Shown here: positions 1 to 9,509 of the stretch, piece after piece
How positions within the stretch are numbered: position 1 is the first letter of the stretch
How the letters are laid out: every line of letters begins with the position of its first letter
Source: Synechococcales cyanobacterium CRU_2_2
GTDB taxonomy: Bacteria; Cyanobacteriota; Cyanobacteriia; PCC-9006; JAAUQQ01
Length of the DNA stretch: 40,406 nucleotides
Reading direction: 5' to 3'
NCBI GenBank assembly: GCA_012034805.1
Contig: JAAUOP010000031.1
Span: 1-40,406, forward strand
The notes under the pieces: generated by a model
Seen by the model: the letters and a program-made list of their open reading frames with translations, nothing else
Told to the model about the DNA's origin: nothing
Databases searched by the model: none
Made by a program: the position numbers and the translations under genes

Positions 1-324
1 GTAGAGCCAAAGTTTGGGGGAAGCGGCCGGGGATGGGGGGATCGAAAGCAATCTCACTCTCGAATAAGGCACGCTCCAAGTATCGAGTAAAAGTATCGAA
101 GCCCGATGTCCCCTGGAGCCAGCACGAAACAATTCGTTGAGGGCCAAAGCCTTGAATCCTTGAATCTATGTGTGTGGATGAACTGCCGTTCGTCCGCCTG
201 AGCTTGACGCAGTAAAATTAACACGCTAAAAGCTTTAGAGACTAGCGCCCGTTTACCCGAGCCTGTTGACCCGAGCCCGTTTACCCGACCCATTTGACCC
301 TACGCGATCGCAGGAAGCTCCTAA
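1..324. other. Upstream region with a 14-bp degenerate tandem repeat
   Basis: No convincing gene is visible. At 250-300 there are about 3.6 imperfect copies of a 14-base unit resembling CGTTTACCCGAGCC, ending 24 bases before the first gene. A GCGATCGC octamer lies at about 304-311. No clear promoter could be assigned. Confidence 0.5.
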
Positions 325-789
325 ATGTTAAGCAGAATCATCTCCATTCTTTTTGCGGTGGTTGCAGGGGCAGCCGCTCTGATTGGCCTGGGCCGTGGTG
401 GCGAGAGTCTTCGCCTAGGCAGTAACCGTCTGACCCGCGAAACGACCCCGACCTCGGCTCCCCGCCAGGTTGGCCAAAATGCGGTCACCGTTTCGACCCC
501 TGCGGCAACAACAGCAACAGCGGCAACGACAGCAACAGCGGCAACGACAGCAACAACCGATCCCATCGCCAACTCCACCTTCATCGTCAGCTCAGACACA
601 GAAGCTACCACCACCACGGGCACGAGCACCGACGCAGCTGCCGCCGACCCGACCCCCGGAGCCAAGCCCCCCGTCACCAACACCCCCATCACCTCGACGA
701 CCTCGACTCCCAGCACCCCAGTGACGACACCCCAACCCGTAGCACCGGCGGCAGCCCAGCCCGCCCAGCCGATTCGGGCCATGTGGTAG
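325..789 (+). CDS. Thr/Ala/Pro-rich membrane-anchored or secreted hypothetical protein
   Basis: A 154-residue protein of unknown function. Residues 4-22 form a hydrophobic segment after a short start containing one arginine (MLSRIISILF), which fits a signal anchor or uncleaved signal peptide. The rest is low complexity: an Ala-Thr block at about 60-77 coded by an 18-base repeat (ACAGCAACAGCGGCAACG units around 506-555), then Thr/Ser/Pro-rich sequence to the end. Such tails usually act as flexible extracytoplasmic linkers. The ATG follows an AGGAAG sequence 10 bases upstream, which supports the start. Overlapping open frames are shadows of the biased composition. No domain is recognised and no function is proposed. 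Confidence 0.55.
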   Translation: MLSRIISILFAVVAGAAALIGLGRGGESLRLGSNRLTRETTPTSAPRQVGQNAVTVSTPAATTATAATTATAATTATTDPIANSTFIVSSDTEATTTTGTSTDAAAADPTPGAKPPVTNTPITSTTSTPSTPVTTPQPVAPAAAQPAQPIRAMW

Positions 790-1018
790 GAGGGAGCGCG
801 ATCGACACCTTTGCTCCACGACCTTACTCCACGATCCGTCGAGTTCCACCGCCGCCTTGCTTGGCAAAGATTGGCAAAATGTTGCGAGCCCGAGCCGGAA
901 TAAGGCGGCAGTTGACGCTTTCGGCTAGAGTAAAAAGTAGACGCTACGAACGGCTGTCACAGCGTCATCCGTAGAACAACTCAATCGCGATTAGAAAACC
1001 CCAAAGGGTACGGCAAGT
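790..1018. promoter_or_regulatory. Upstream region of dxs
   Basis: This 229-base stretch between the Thr-rich gene and dxs must hold the dxs promoter. An AAAGGGTACGG segment lies just before the start. No operator, riboswitch or terminator was recognised. Confidence 0.3.
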
Positions 1019-2924
1019 ATGCATCTAAGTGAACTGACCCATCCCAACCAGCTCCATGGCCTCTCCATTGGCGAACTCGAACAGATTGCCCGTCAAATCC
1101 GTGAGAAGCATCTCGAAACGGTCGCGGCGAGCGGTGGACATTTGGGGCCTGGGCTCGGGGTGGTTGAACTGACGTTAGCGCTCTACCAAACCCTAGATCT
1201 CGATCGCGACAAGGTAGTCTGGGATGTGGGGCACCAGGCCTATCCCCATAAGTTGTTGACGGGACGCTACGATCGATTTAATACCTTGCGCCAGAAGGAT
1301 GGCATTGCGGGATATCTCAAGCGCGGTGAGAGCGAGTTTGACCACTTTGGTGCAGGCCACGCTTCCACGAGTATTTCGGCGGCGTTGGGTATGGCGATCG
1401 CCCGCGATGCCAAGGGCGAAGATTTCAAATCCGTGGCCGTGATTGGCGACGGTGCCCTCACCGGCGGAATGGCCCTCGAAGCCATTAACCATGCGGGCCA
1501 TATGCCCACCACTCGCCTCATGGTCGTCCTCAACGACAATGAAATGTCGATTTCACCCAACGTTGGCGCAATTCCCCGCTATCTCAACAAGATGCGCCTG
1601 AGTCCGCCGATGCAGTTTCTCTCCGACAACTTGGATGAACAGCTCAAACAGTTGCCCTTTGTCGGCGGGTCGCTGTCGCCCGAGCTGTTGCGGGTGAAGG
1701 AAGGCATCAAGCGTCTGGCGGTACCCAAGGTCGGGGCGGTGTTTGAGGAGCTAGGCTTTACCTATTTTGGGCCGGTAGATGGCCATAATTTGGAGGAGCT
1801 GATCACGACTTTTAAGGAAGCTCACAAGGTGAATGGGCCGGTGTTGGTGCATGTGGCGACGACCAAGGGCAAGGGGTATGCGATCGCCGAAAAAGACCAA
1901 GTTGGCTACCACGCCCAATCTCCTTTCAACCTGGCCACCGGTAAGTCCCAGCCTTCCAACAAACCCAAACCCCCGGACTATTCCAAGGTTTTTGGCGAAA
2001 CCCTGACCAAAATTGCCGAAGACAATCCTCGAGTGATGGGCATTACAGCGGCCATGGCCACGGGCACCGGCCTGACGATTTTGCAAAACACCTGCCCAAG
2101 CAATACATCGACGTGGGCATTGCCGAGCAGCACGCGGTTACGTTGGCGGCGGGGATGGCTTGCGAAGGTATGCGCCCGGTGGCGGCCATCTATTCGACCT
2201 TTTTGCAGCGCGGCTTTGACCAGATTGTCCATGATGTCTGTATCCAGAAACTGCCGGTGTTTTTCTGTATCGACCGCGCTGGCGTCGTCGGAGCCGATGG
2301 CCCCACGCACCAAGGCCTGTATGACATCGCCTACCTACGCTGCATCCCCAACATGGTTGTCATGGCCCCCAAGGACGAAGGCGAGCTCCAGCGAATGCTC
2401 GTCACCGGCATCCACTATACCGACGGCCCCATCGCCATGCGCTACCCCCGAGGCAATGGCTACGGTGTGCCGCTGATGGAAGAGGGCTGGGAAGATTTGC
2501 CCATCGGCAAGGGCGAGATTTTGCGAAGTGGAGACGATGTTTTGCTCGTGGCTTATGGCTCGATGGTTTATCCGGCGATGCAAACGGCGGAGATCCTCAG
2601 CGAGCATGGCCTAGAGGCGACGGTGATCAATGCTCGCTTTGTCAAACCGTTGGATCAGGGGCTAATTTTGCCCTTGGCCCAGCGCATTGGTCAGGTGGTG
2701 ACCCTGGAGGAAGGCTGTTTGATGGGGGGCTTTGGGTCGCGATCGCCGAGTCCCTCCAAGACAACAACATCCACGTACCGTTGCTGCGTCTGGGCGTGCC
2801 CGACATTTTGGTAGACCACGCCACACCGAACGAATCCATGATTAGTCTCAGCTTGACCCCTGCTCAGATGGCAGAGCAAGTGATCAAGAAGTTTCAGCCC
2901 CAGGCGGTTCCGGTCAGCGTCTAG
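1019..2924 (+). CDS. dxs: 1-deoxy-D-xylulose-5-phosphate synthase (two single-base frameshifts in this sequence)
   Basis: Condenses pyruvate and glyceraldehyde 3-phosphate to DXP, using thiamine diphosphate; this is the first step of the MEP isoprenoid pathway and also supplies DXP for thiamine and pyridoxal phosphate. Visible motifs: the HLGPGLG segment (His41), the ThDP-binding GDGALTGG (about 143-150), the catalytic glutamate in [10 protein letters not shown], and the C-terminal transketolase domain. The frame breaks twice. Near 2085-2088 a run of four A should be five (LTILQKHLPKQY is expected). Near 2739 one G is missing (GGFGSAIAES is expected). Restoring both bases gives 635 residues, the usual DXS length, ending at TAG 2922-2924. 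The flanking protein is fully conserved, so sequencing error is more likely than a pseudogene. Converges with the DUF1822 gene, with a 6-base gap. Confidence 0.93.
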
Positions 2925-2930
2925 GGGAAG

Positions 2931-4112
2931 CTAAGCCGAAAACGACTCCGTAATCCCAACGCCGTCCAACAGAACCTGGACACTGAAAAACTCGCCGGGT
3001 TGTGCCGCAAATTTGATCTGGATATAGTCATCCACCGGACGAGCCTGGGCCCTCAAAAAGGTTTCTCCTCGATCGTCACAGCCCACCAGCTCAATCCCTG
3101 GTGGCAGGTGGCCCCGAACCATCGGATACAGCCGTAGCAATACGGCTCGATTCCCGTCCGGACGCGGCAACAAGCCGACCATCAGCGCCACCGACTGACC
3201 CGCAAACTGCATGCCCAAATCCAGCAAGCGCCGAATACCGACCTCACGATAGTCAGGCTCCAAGCTCCAAAGCATGTCCGCTGCCTGCCAGCGCGACTCT
3301 TCGTCCGCCTGGGTAGTGCGGATAATTTCGATCAAGCCTAGCTTCGGATCCGTCCAGAATTCGTCCGGGAGGGGGATTTTTTGCGCGTTGGTGTAGAGTT
3401 GGCGCATTTGGAGGCGTAGATGTTCCTGAAGGTCAGGGCTTGGCTCAGACGGCTCATGGGTGCCTTTGCCTTCCATTTGATGATGGCCTTTCGTCTGATC
3501 AAAAGCACTGAACTTCAGATTCAGACTACGGCTTCGAAACGCCATCGCCGTTTCCTGAAGGCGGCCCTGAACAAAATCGGTGACCGTCAGCCAACCCTGC
3601 TCTAGGCTGGGGATAAATTGCTGGTGTAGCCAGTCTCCTAGTTGCATCACAGGATGGCGGTGCAGCTGAACGAGCAGCGCATCCAGGGGGAGGAGTCGCT
3701 GGAGAGACACCAGCGGAGTGGCGATCGCGCTCACAAATCCCAGAATATGGGCCGATCGCGTCTCCAGAGCTACCACTACATAGCCCAGTCGATTCTGCCA
3801 AACCTCTGGGGGAACCGCGCAATGGGTTGCCCCCGGCAGGACGGCGCGGCATTCGAGACGTTGACCATTCGCCAAACAGAGATCTGCCACATCTGCCGCC
3901 AGTTGCCCCGCCGGATTCCAGCAGTCGCTCTGGCTCAGATGGGTGTCGATGCCCAGCATTTGCAGATAGAAATTTACGGCCTGCACGGCCAATAAATTGT
4001 TCTCTACTTGGGCTCTTTTTTCCGGTGTCGGCTGAAACTTGGCCAACTGCTGGGCAGTTTGCCGCATCTTAACCGTGATGGGAAATTCGAGAGAATCGTC
4101 AGAATAATACAT
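2931..4112 (-). CDS. DUF1822 family protein
   Basis: A 393-residue protein resembling the cyanobacterial DUF1822 family, whose biochemical role is unknown. The N-terminus (LEFPITVKMRQTAQQLA) matches the family opening, so I start at ATG 4112. The frame stays open further upstream to 4244, but only through A/C-rich tandem repeats that would encode a repetitive Cys/Phe/Val stretch. No transmembrane segment is seen after this start. It lies directly downstream of a sigma-70-like gene on the same strand, 106 bases away. I recall this pairing from other cyanobacteria, which suggests DUF1822 acts with or regulates that sigma factor (inference). No strong ribosome binding site is visible. Confidence 0.75.
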   Translation of the reverse strand: MYYSDDSLEFPITVKMRQTAQQLAKFQPTPEKRAQVENNLLAVQAVNFYLQMLGIDTHLSQSDCWNPAGQLAADVADLCLANGQRLECRAVLPGATHCAVPPEVWQNRLGYVVVALETRSAHILGFVSAIATPLVSLQRLLPLDALLVQLHRHPVMQLGDWLHQQFIPSLEQGWLTVTDFVQGRLQETAMAFRSRSLNLKFSAFDQTKGHHQMEGKGTHEPSEPSPDLQEHLRLQMRQLYTNAQKIPLPDEFWTDPKLGLIEIIRTTQADEESRWQAADMLWSLEPDYREVGIRRLLDLGMQFAGQSVALMVGLLPRPDGNRAVLLRLYPMVRGHLPPGIELVGCDDRGETFLRAQARPVDDYIQIKFAAQPGEFFSVQVLLDGVGITESFSA

Positions 4113-4143
4113 TGCGTCAAGCTGGACAAAATAGAGGACTAAG

Positions 4144-4208
4144 GGACAAAAGCAAACAGAAAAACAAACAGAAAAACAAACCAAAAGACCGAAAACCAAA
4201 AGACCGAG
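4144..4208. repeat. A-rich short tandem repeats between sigma factor and DUF1822 genes
   Basis: Two copies of an ACAGAAAAACAA-like 11-12-base unit are followed by two copies of CCAAAAGACCGA. They fill most of the gap between two co-directional genes and account for a spurious N-terminal extension of the downstream frame. Confidence 0.6.
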
Positions 4209-4218
4209 CACTCGCAAA

Positions 4219-4875
4219 TTAGAGATAACCTTGACGACGGCCAAATTCTAGGAGTTGAGGTAAACAGTGGTTGCGATAGAAATTGTTCAGCTGGAACCAC
4301 TCCACACCAAATTCCTGAGCCAAGTCCTTCCACGTCGTTTCCGGCGGTAATCGACGACGGATCAACAGACAACAATTGACAGCTGGACATTGACTCAGCC
4401 GAATTTCCAACAAGGATTGATCCGTGGCGAGCCAATGGTGCACCTCCTCCAAAATGGGGGGAATCTGATCGGGTGCGGGAATGCAATGGACCGGATCTAG
4501 GCCGCCGTTCGGATCAGTATCATTGAACCACTGGGCGATCGCTCTGCGCTTGCTCTCAGCCGATTGGGCAATGTTGTAATCCTTGATGCGAAATTTCAGA
4601 TAGCTGTTGAACCAGGTGGCTGGACTGGCAGCGAGTTCGGGGTCGTAGCGATCGATATTTTTACAAAAATAAAGCCAGGTGACCTGCAGCGCTTCTTCAT
4701 AGCCATCAGGGCTAATGGAGCCACCGCCTCGCCAAATCTTGCCAGAGCGTTGCAGACCGTTCACCAAACGGTTCAGACACCGCTGGCGCTCTGGGCTGCC
4801 CTGGGGGGCTCGCTGGACCAATAAAGCCAGGGTTTGGAGAGAGGCGTCATCTTCAGGTTGCTCATGGGCAGCCAT
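4219..4875 (-). CDS. Sigma-70-like (ECF-type) RNA polymerase sigma factor
   Basis: A 218-residue protein with the layout of a short sigma-70 family member. Region 2 is at about 60-105, containing EEALQVTWLYFCKNIDRYDP followed by ATWFNSYLKFRIKDY, the cyanobacterial form of the core-binding helix and -10 recognition segment. Region 4 is at about 175-215, with a helix-turn-helix-like stretch TTWKDLAQEFGVEW. The family redirects RNA polymerase to a small promoter set. The target genes cannot be told from this sequence. The start is ATG 4875; GGGAGG lies at about -6 to -11 on the coding strand and supports it. It is probably co-transcribed with the downstream DUF1822 gene. Confidence 0.8.
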   Translation of the reverse strand: MAAHEQPEDDASLQTLALLVQRAPQGSPERQRCLNRLVNGLQRSGKIWRGGGSISPDGYEEALQVTWLYFCKNIDRYDPELAASPATWFNSYLKFRIKDYNIAQSAESKRRAIAQWFNDTDPNGGLDPVHCIPAPDQIPPILEEVHHWLATDQSLLEIRLSQCPAVNCCLLIRRRLPPETTWKDLAQEFGVEWFQLNNFYRNHCLPQLLEFGRRQGYL

Positions 4876-5053
4876 AGTGCCTCCCTTGGTCGGAAACAGG
4901 ATGGTTCATAGGGGGGATATCAAACTCCACTGCGTCAAGCTGAAGGGTTATCGGCGCATCCATTCAACGTTATCTAAACCTGGCAAAAAAACGCCCAGAT
5001 CCATACCAGCTCCACTTCCCATTTCCCACTTCCCACTCGTCACCCCCCACTCC

Positions 5054-6406
5054 CTACAAAATCCCAGAAGCCTCATAAAGATTTCGAACAATACTCAACA
5101 CCTTCGTACCGTAGTTCGGATCCGCATCCCAGCGACCGCCCAGCATTGCCACCAGCGGCGCAATCCCCCGTGTCACAAACCGGAAACGCGGATCGACAAT
5201 CTCCAGCACAATCGGCTCGGTGCTGGCATAGGCCTTGAGATGCTGCATCTGAGCGCGAACCCCAAGGCGAGCGTTGGCAAAAATTGCCCCGCTCGGGCCG
5301 CCGCTCACCGCGCCCAAATTGCCAAAATTATTTTGGGTGGGCTTGAGTTCACCGCCAAACCGCAGAAACTGCGTCTCCAAGCACATTTGGCAGAAGGCCA
5401 CATCGTAGTTGATACCTTCGACGCTGCCTTCCTCACGGTAGAGCCGGGGTAAATCGGGAAATAGGGTCAGGGCATTGGGGTTTTGGCGTTTGAGGAAATC
5501 CATCAGCTGCACCTCGGAGGTGTTGCCATGGCCCATGATGCGATCGAAACTCCCCGGACAAATTCGCAGAATCGACCTGAGAATCACCGTGCGTGTCGCC
5601 GCATCCCACCCCACGGAAATATTAAAATCCCTCAGCTCCACCGCTTTGATGTACACCACGCCTCGGTAGTTCACCCGTCGCATTTGCGGAATCGACGACA
5701 CGTCTGCCTTGAGGCTATCCACTAGGTCGATGGGAATGTAGGCATTGTTGCTGACCAAAATGCCCTGTTCGCCGTAGATTTGACCATTGATTTGAATATT
5801 GATCGTCGGGTAAACCGTCGGTTGCTCCAGCGGCGTTCCATCGGTCACCGCCCGGCTCCAGGCCGTCAACCCCTCTGCCAAACCAATGGCAAAGTTGCGT
5901 CGCTGGGATTGCAGGAGCGCACGATCCTCGGGGTTGGTCAAAAATGCCACTTCCATCAACAAAGACGGTGGGATAATGTCTCGGCAAAAGGCCAAACGGC
6001 CCATCCCGGTTGTGGTGTCTGGGCTCGCACCGCGCTTGGGCAACGAGGGCACCCGCCGCAGCAAAAACGACAGCAAAAACTCCGCCTGCCGAGCCCGGAC
6101 ATCGTTGTTGGCGATGTGAAAGCAGGTGGCTCCCCGCAGACTGGGGTTGTTGAAGGCACCGGCGTGGATTTCGAAGGCAATGTCGCCGGGGCGGCTGCGG
6201 ACGTTGATCCAGTTGACGGTTTGGATTTCGCTCTGATCGTCTGGGACGGAGAGGACCTCGACATTGCGCGATCGCAATTCGATCACGATCAAGTCGCGCA
6301 GCAAAATCATCTCCTGGGCTTCGGTTGTGCCCGCCACCACCGCGCCCGGATCTGCGGTGCCGTTTTCAGTACCGCCGTGGCCTGCCGATAGAAAAATTCG
6401 TCCCAT
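5054..6406 (-). CDS. N-acetylmuramoyl-L-alanine amidase with C-terminal glucosaminidase-like domain
   Basis: A 450-residue two-domain peptidoglycan hydrolase. The N-terminal amidase_3 domain (about 1-188) has the expected zinc ligands: His10 in SAGHGG, a Glu in TTEAQE (29 or 32) and His81 in EIHAGA. The catalytic Glu152 is in LLMEVAFLTN. It should cleave between MurNAc and L-alanine. A middle segment (about 200-280) resembles a stalk-type wall-associated module. The C-terminal part (about 295-450) resembles GH73/Bax-type glucosaminidases, with Glu344 in CLETQF as candidate catalytic residue. No signal peptide is present: the protein starts at MGRIFLSAGHG, directly in the amidase fold, and no in-frame leader is visible upstream. 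It therefore needs non-classical export, or acts in the cytoplasm. Confidence 0.85.
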   Translation of the reverse strand: MGRIFLSAGHGGTENGTADPGAVVAGTTEAQEMILLRDLIVIELRSRNVEVLSVPDDQSEIQTVNWINVRSRPGDIAFEIHAGAFNNPSLRGATCFHIANNDVRARQAEFLLSFLLRRVPSLPKRGASPDTTTGMGRLAFCRDIIPPSLLMEVAFLTNPEDRALLQSQRRNFAIGLAEGLTAWSRAVTDGTPLEQPTVYPTINIQINGQIYGEQGILVSNNAYIPIDLVDSLKADVSSIPQMRRVNYRGVVYIKAVELRDFNISVGWDAATRTVILRSILRICPGSFDRIMGHGNTSEVQLMDFLKRQNPNALTLFPDLPRLYREEGSVEGINYDVAFCQMCLETQFLRFGGELKPTQNNFGNLGAVSGGPSGAIFANARLGVRAQMQHLKAYASTEPIVLEIVDPRFRFVTRGIAPLVAMLGGRWDADPNYGTKVLSIVRNLYEASGIL

Positions 6407-6786
6407 GGACTAAGTAGTAATGTATACGCGATGCGGGCCAGAGTTTCGGATTAGAGTCTAACGCCAGGGTTTGACGTAGGCTACTCTACACTACTCAATC
6501 GGGTTTGCCTACGATTGACAGCAGGGCTCAAAGCCCTTGATTTTTGGCTGCAATGTGCCCCGTGTGTGCCAGAAGCCACGGATTTTCCCCCAGATCAGAG
6601 ATTGTGCCCTAGCCAGTGCCCCCAAGATAGCTTTCTCGAGGGGACATGAGACTTCCGGGAAGATTCGCAGCGGCTGATTGAGGCTGGTTGAGGACGACAA
6701 GCTTGGACATGGCTTGTGAGCCCACAGCTGCGGCGTTATCCTAAGAGATACGGTATATTTGGCCGGTTCATTCCCAAGGAAAGCCT
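6407..6786. other. Intergenic region between divergent amidase and TPR genes
   Basis: No coding sequence is supported. It contains the divergent start regions and one perfect hairpin (next entry). An AAGGAA ribosome binding site at 6776-6781 precedes the GTG start of the TPR gene. Confidence 0.5.
6523..6545 (+). terminator. Hairpin with T-run in a divergent intergenic region
   Basis: AGGGCT-CAA-AGCCCT forms a perfect 6-bp stem followed by TGATTTTT, the shape of an intrinsic terminator on the plus strand. No plus-strand gene ends upstream, so it would have to end an unannotated short RNA, or it is coincidental. Confidence 0.35.
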
Positions 6787-8637
6787 GTGTCCGAATCTCA
6801 GTCCTGGCCAGAGCGCTATGCAGCATTTGTCGAAACGGTGATCACCCAAACGCTCAAGGGGCAGATCAGCTCTAAGGAGCAGGTCTTTCGCATGCTGACC
6901 CAAGCGCTAGAACCGGGCACAGGTGAGATTTTTGAGTGTGGCTTAATCAGCCGCTGTGAGCAAGTTCAGCAACAACTCGATCGCGAGACCGACGAACTCA
7001 AGCAGGCCAAGGCCCTGCGTCAGTCGCGGGCGCTGAAGGTGCTCGGTGAAGCCTGGGAGCGTTGGCAGAAGGAAAACCAAGATCAAACTATTTGTGCGGG
7101 GGCGATCGCCCGCCTGACCGCTGCCACTGCTGAAGATCGCCTCTCGGTGCTGTTTCAGATCCTCGATCCAAACCAACAGTATGTGTTCGATCGTAATCTG
7201 ATCAGTTTGCTGGGCAAGGAACTCGAAGTCACGGATCTGCGGTCCCTGGGTCTGGGGCTCCAGCAGGGGCTGAGTGCCTTTTGCGAACTCGAAGGCCACC
7301 TGGTGAGCTGGATGTATGACGCCCCCCAGCGGGCCGTCGGGTTTGAAAATGGCTCCCAAGGAGTCGGGCCCTGGGCCTATTGGGCCAAGCACACGAGCAG
7401 CAGCCTCGCGAAGGAATTATTTGGGGGACAGGCTGGGAATCAATCGGCCTTGTCCCTGGCCAAGGCCCAGGACAGCCTGGACATTGCCGCCTGGGTGGAG
7501 TTGGCGGTGCTGCTGCGAGGGATGCAAAATGGCTTAATTGCCTGGTTCGACCAGCAACCTTACAGCATTTCTGGGGGTCGCAATTTGGCCGCGATGACGT
7601 TTTTGACTTTTGCGGTGATTTGGGGAGAACTCAGCAATGGATTTCGCAAGGCGACGGGGTTGCCCGAGGCGGAGCGCAATCTAATGGCTTCGGCCAGTTT
7701 TCAGGTGGCGATCCAGATCTTGCGGGCCTTTGCCCAGCGCGAGAATTTTCCGCTCTATGGCGGCGTCCTCTTCTCGTTCTCGGGGGATGCCTTTCGCGAG
7801 ACGGTGCAATATCTCGATCAGCCGCTGCGGGAGCTGGAACAAACCCAGGAAAAGGCGCGCATTTTGACGCTGATTGCCTATTCGCGGGTGTGGATGGGCG
7901 ATCGCGAAGCCGGTCTGAAGCTGCACGAAGAGGCCCTGATCCTGGCCCAAACTGCCGGAGATCACCGCTGTGAAATTGCCAATCTCAATCACCTCAGCCG
8001 AGTGAGTTTGAGCGAGCGGGATTTTGAAGGTGCGATCGCGCGCAGCCAGCGGGCGCTAATTTTAGCGCGGCAAAAGGGTGACCAACAGGGCGAGGAGCAG
8101 GCGCTGGTCAGCGTGGGCTATAGCGAAGTTCGCGCGGCCCAGGCCCAGGAGCGGATTGATGCTGACATGCTAGCGCTGACGGTAGAGCGCCTAAAGCAAG
8201 GACGGCAACGGGCGGAGAAGTTTCGCGATCGCGTTGGCCAAATTCTCTGTGTCAATGGTCTGGGTTTGGCCTATTTGCTGCTGTCTCGTTACAGCGCCGC
8301 CGAGGAATCGCTGACCGAAGCCGTGCGTATGGCCCACGATTCGGGTCACGCCTCGCTGCATGGCCTCAGCCATGCCTATTTGGCTGAGGCCTACTACCAG
8401 CTCGACCAGCCGGAGAATGCGATCTACCACGGCTGCCTGGGGATGTATTTGCTCCACCAGCAACGCAATTTGGAGTGGCGGCAGGCGGCATCGGTGGTGA
8501 GTTTGGCGGCGGGTAAGCTGGGGAATGAGCGGTTTGAGCGGGTGTTGGCAGAGCGGCGATCGCCCCTGCTGGCTCTTATTGGCGTCGATGGTGTGGATTA
8601 TTTACCAGAGTTGCTGAAGCAATATCGGGAGGGTTAA
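6787..8637 (+). CDS. Tetratricopeptide-repeat protein of unknown function
   Basis: A 616-residue soluble protein starting at GTG 6787, with an AAGGAA ribosome binding site upstream. The first part (about 1-340) is helical and unrecognised. The second part carries TPR-type helical pairs, for example ARILTLIAYSRVWMGDREAG, followed by units with the A..G...A pattern at about 395-560 (DHRCEIANLNHLSRVSLSER, YLAEAYYQLDQPENAIYH). TPR arrays mediate protein binding. No enzymatic motif or signal peptide is seen. It stands alone on its strand, so context gives no function. Confidence 0.7.
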   Translation: MSESQSWPERYAAFVETVITQTLKGQISSKEQVFRMLTQALEPGTGEIFECGLISRCEQVQQQLDRETDELKQAKALRQSRALKVLGEAWERWQKENQDQTICAGAIARLTAATAEDRLSVLFQILDPNQQYVFDRNLISLLGKELEVTDLRSLGLGLQQGLSAFCELEGHLVSWMYDAPQRAVGFENGSQGVGPWAYWAKHTSSSLAKELFGGQAGNQSALSLAKAQDSLDIAAWVELAVLLRGMQNGLIAWFDQQPYSISGGRNLAAMTFLTFAVIWGELSNGFRKATGLPEAERNLMASASFQVAIQILRAFAQRENFPLYGGVLFSFSGDAFRETVQYLDQPLRELEQTQEKARILTLIAYSRVWMGDREAGLKLHEEALILAQTAGDHRCEIANLNHLSRVSLSERDFEGAIARSQRALILARQKGDQQGEEQALVSVGYSEVRAAQAQERIDADMLALTVERLKQGRQRAEKFRDRVGQILCVNGLGLAYLLLSRYSAAEESLTEAVRMAHDSGHASLHGLSHAYLAEAYYQLDQPENAIYHGCLGMYLLHQQRNLEWRQAASVVSLAAGKLGNERFERVLAERRSPLLALIGVDGVDYLPELLKQYREG

Positions 8638-9092
8638 AGATCACTCAGCTCAGCAAGACTCAACTGGGTAAGTTAATTATTGGTGAGTAGGATTCATGAG
8701 CACATGGGAAAAGTACGAAGTCTGAGCAGTTTGCGATCACACTTTCACGGCCCACTAGGGGGTGTTATGAAGCCCGACCTAATGCAGTCAGCACCATCTC
8801 GAACAACTCGCTTGCATTGTTCGAACATCCCACAGCATGATTGCGTGGATAACGGGTCATAGCCAGGGATTGTACGGCGTTGGCGCTTGAAAATACCGGG
8901 AGGAGGGAGTTATCAGGCATCATGCATGAGAATAAATTGTTAGACATACGATCGCTAAATAGTTGGCTCCTGAAGGTCGTGGATTTTCTCCTTCTTTCAC
9001 TTAAAGTTTTTTAAGCTTAAGTACATAAGAACTAAAAAAGAATACACTATTTTAGTGGACATTAATCAACTGCTTTTTTGGGAGAAAATTTA
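8638..9092. other. Accessory-looking intergenic region, AT-rich at its right end
   Basis: No supported gene. A 60-codon minus-strand frame at 8765-8947 exists but resembles nothing I recognise. From about 8990 the sequence turns strongly A+T-rich, unlike the surrounding genome, and includes TTAAGCTTAA-type palindromic sequence. This may mark foreign DNA carrying the following VOC gene. Confidence 0.4.
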
Positions 9093-9509
9093 ATGCTCGA
9101 TCATATGACCTTTCGTGTGAGCGATATAGCTCGTACTAAAACGTTTTACAGCCCGACCTTAGCGACCTTGGGCTACAGCCTTAGTCTTGAAGGTGATTAC
9201 GATGGTATGAATATTCTCGGTTTTGCCCATCCAGATGCAACCGAGCCTGATGGCAAAAAAGCTGATGTATGGTTTGTGGACGGTTCCTCACCCTATGGGG
9301 ATGCCACCGCCACAACTAGCTGCCATCTTTGCTGGAGAGCCGAGAACCGTGCCCAAGTTGATGCGTTTTATCATGCGGCTATTGCGGCTGGAGGCAAAGA
9401 TTATGGTGCTCCTGGTTTGCGCCCCCATTACCACTCCAATTATTATGGTGCATTCGTGATTGATCCAGAGGGCAACAACATTGAAGCAGTGTGTCATCTG
9501 CCTGAATAA
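9093..9509 (+). CDS. VOC (glyoxalase/bleomycin-resistance-like) family protein
   Basis: A 138-residue vicinal-oxygen-chelate fold protein. It opens with MLDHMTFRVSDIARTKTFY, typical of the first beta-alpha-beta module with a metal-ligand-type His, and ends with AFVIDPEGNNIEAVCH, the usual second-module ending. Family members include glyoxalases, dioxygenases and resistance proteins; the substrate cannot be told here. I start at ATG 9093 because GGAG at 9081-9084 is well spaced; the in-frame TTG at 9078 overlaps that site. Codon and base use look more AT-rich than neighbours, consistent with acquisition by transfer (inference). Confidence 0.8.
   Translation: MLDHMTFRVSDIARTKTFYSPTLATLGYSLSLEGDYDGMNILGFAHPDATEPDGKKADVWFVDGSSPYGDATATTSCHLCWRAENRAQVDAFYHAAIAAGGKDYGAPGLRPHYHSNYYGAFVIDPEGNNIEAVCHLPE

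Noticed and set aside
592-867. Gly-rich minus-strand frames over the first gene
   Set aside because: They mirror the low-complexity Thr/Pro coding repeats and have no independent support.
1019-2924. dxs as a true pseudogene
   Set aside because: Both breaks are single missing bases in fully conserved sequence of an essential gene, matching the same error pattern in five other places or genes.
4113-4244. N-terminal extension of the DUF1822 protein
   Set aside because: It is coded by short tandem repeats and overlaps the sigma factor gene; the family start is at 4112.
5780-6391. A 203-codon plus-strand frame opposite the amidase gene
   Set aside because: The minus-strand frame has clear amidase motifs; this is its antisense shadow.
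8765-8947. A 60-codon minus-strand frame
   Set aside because: It resembles no family I know and has no ribosome binding site or context; it may be chance.
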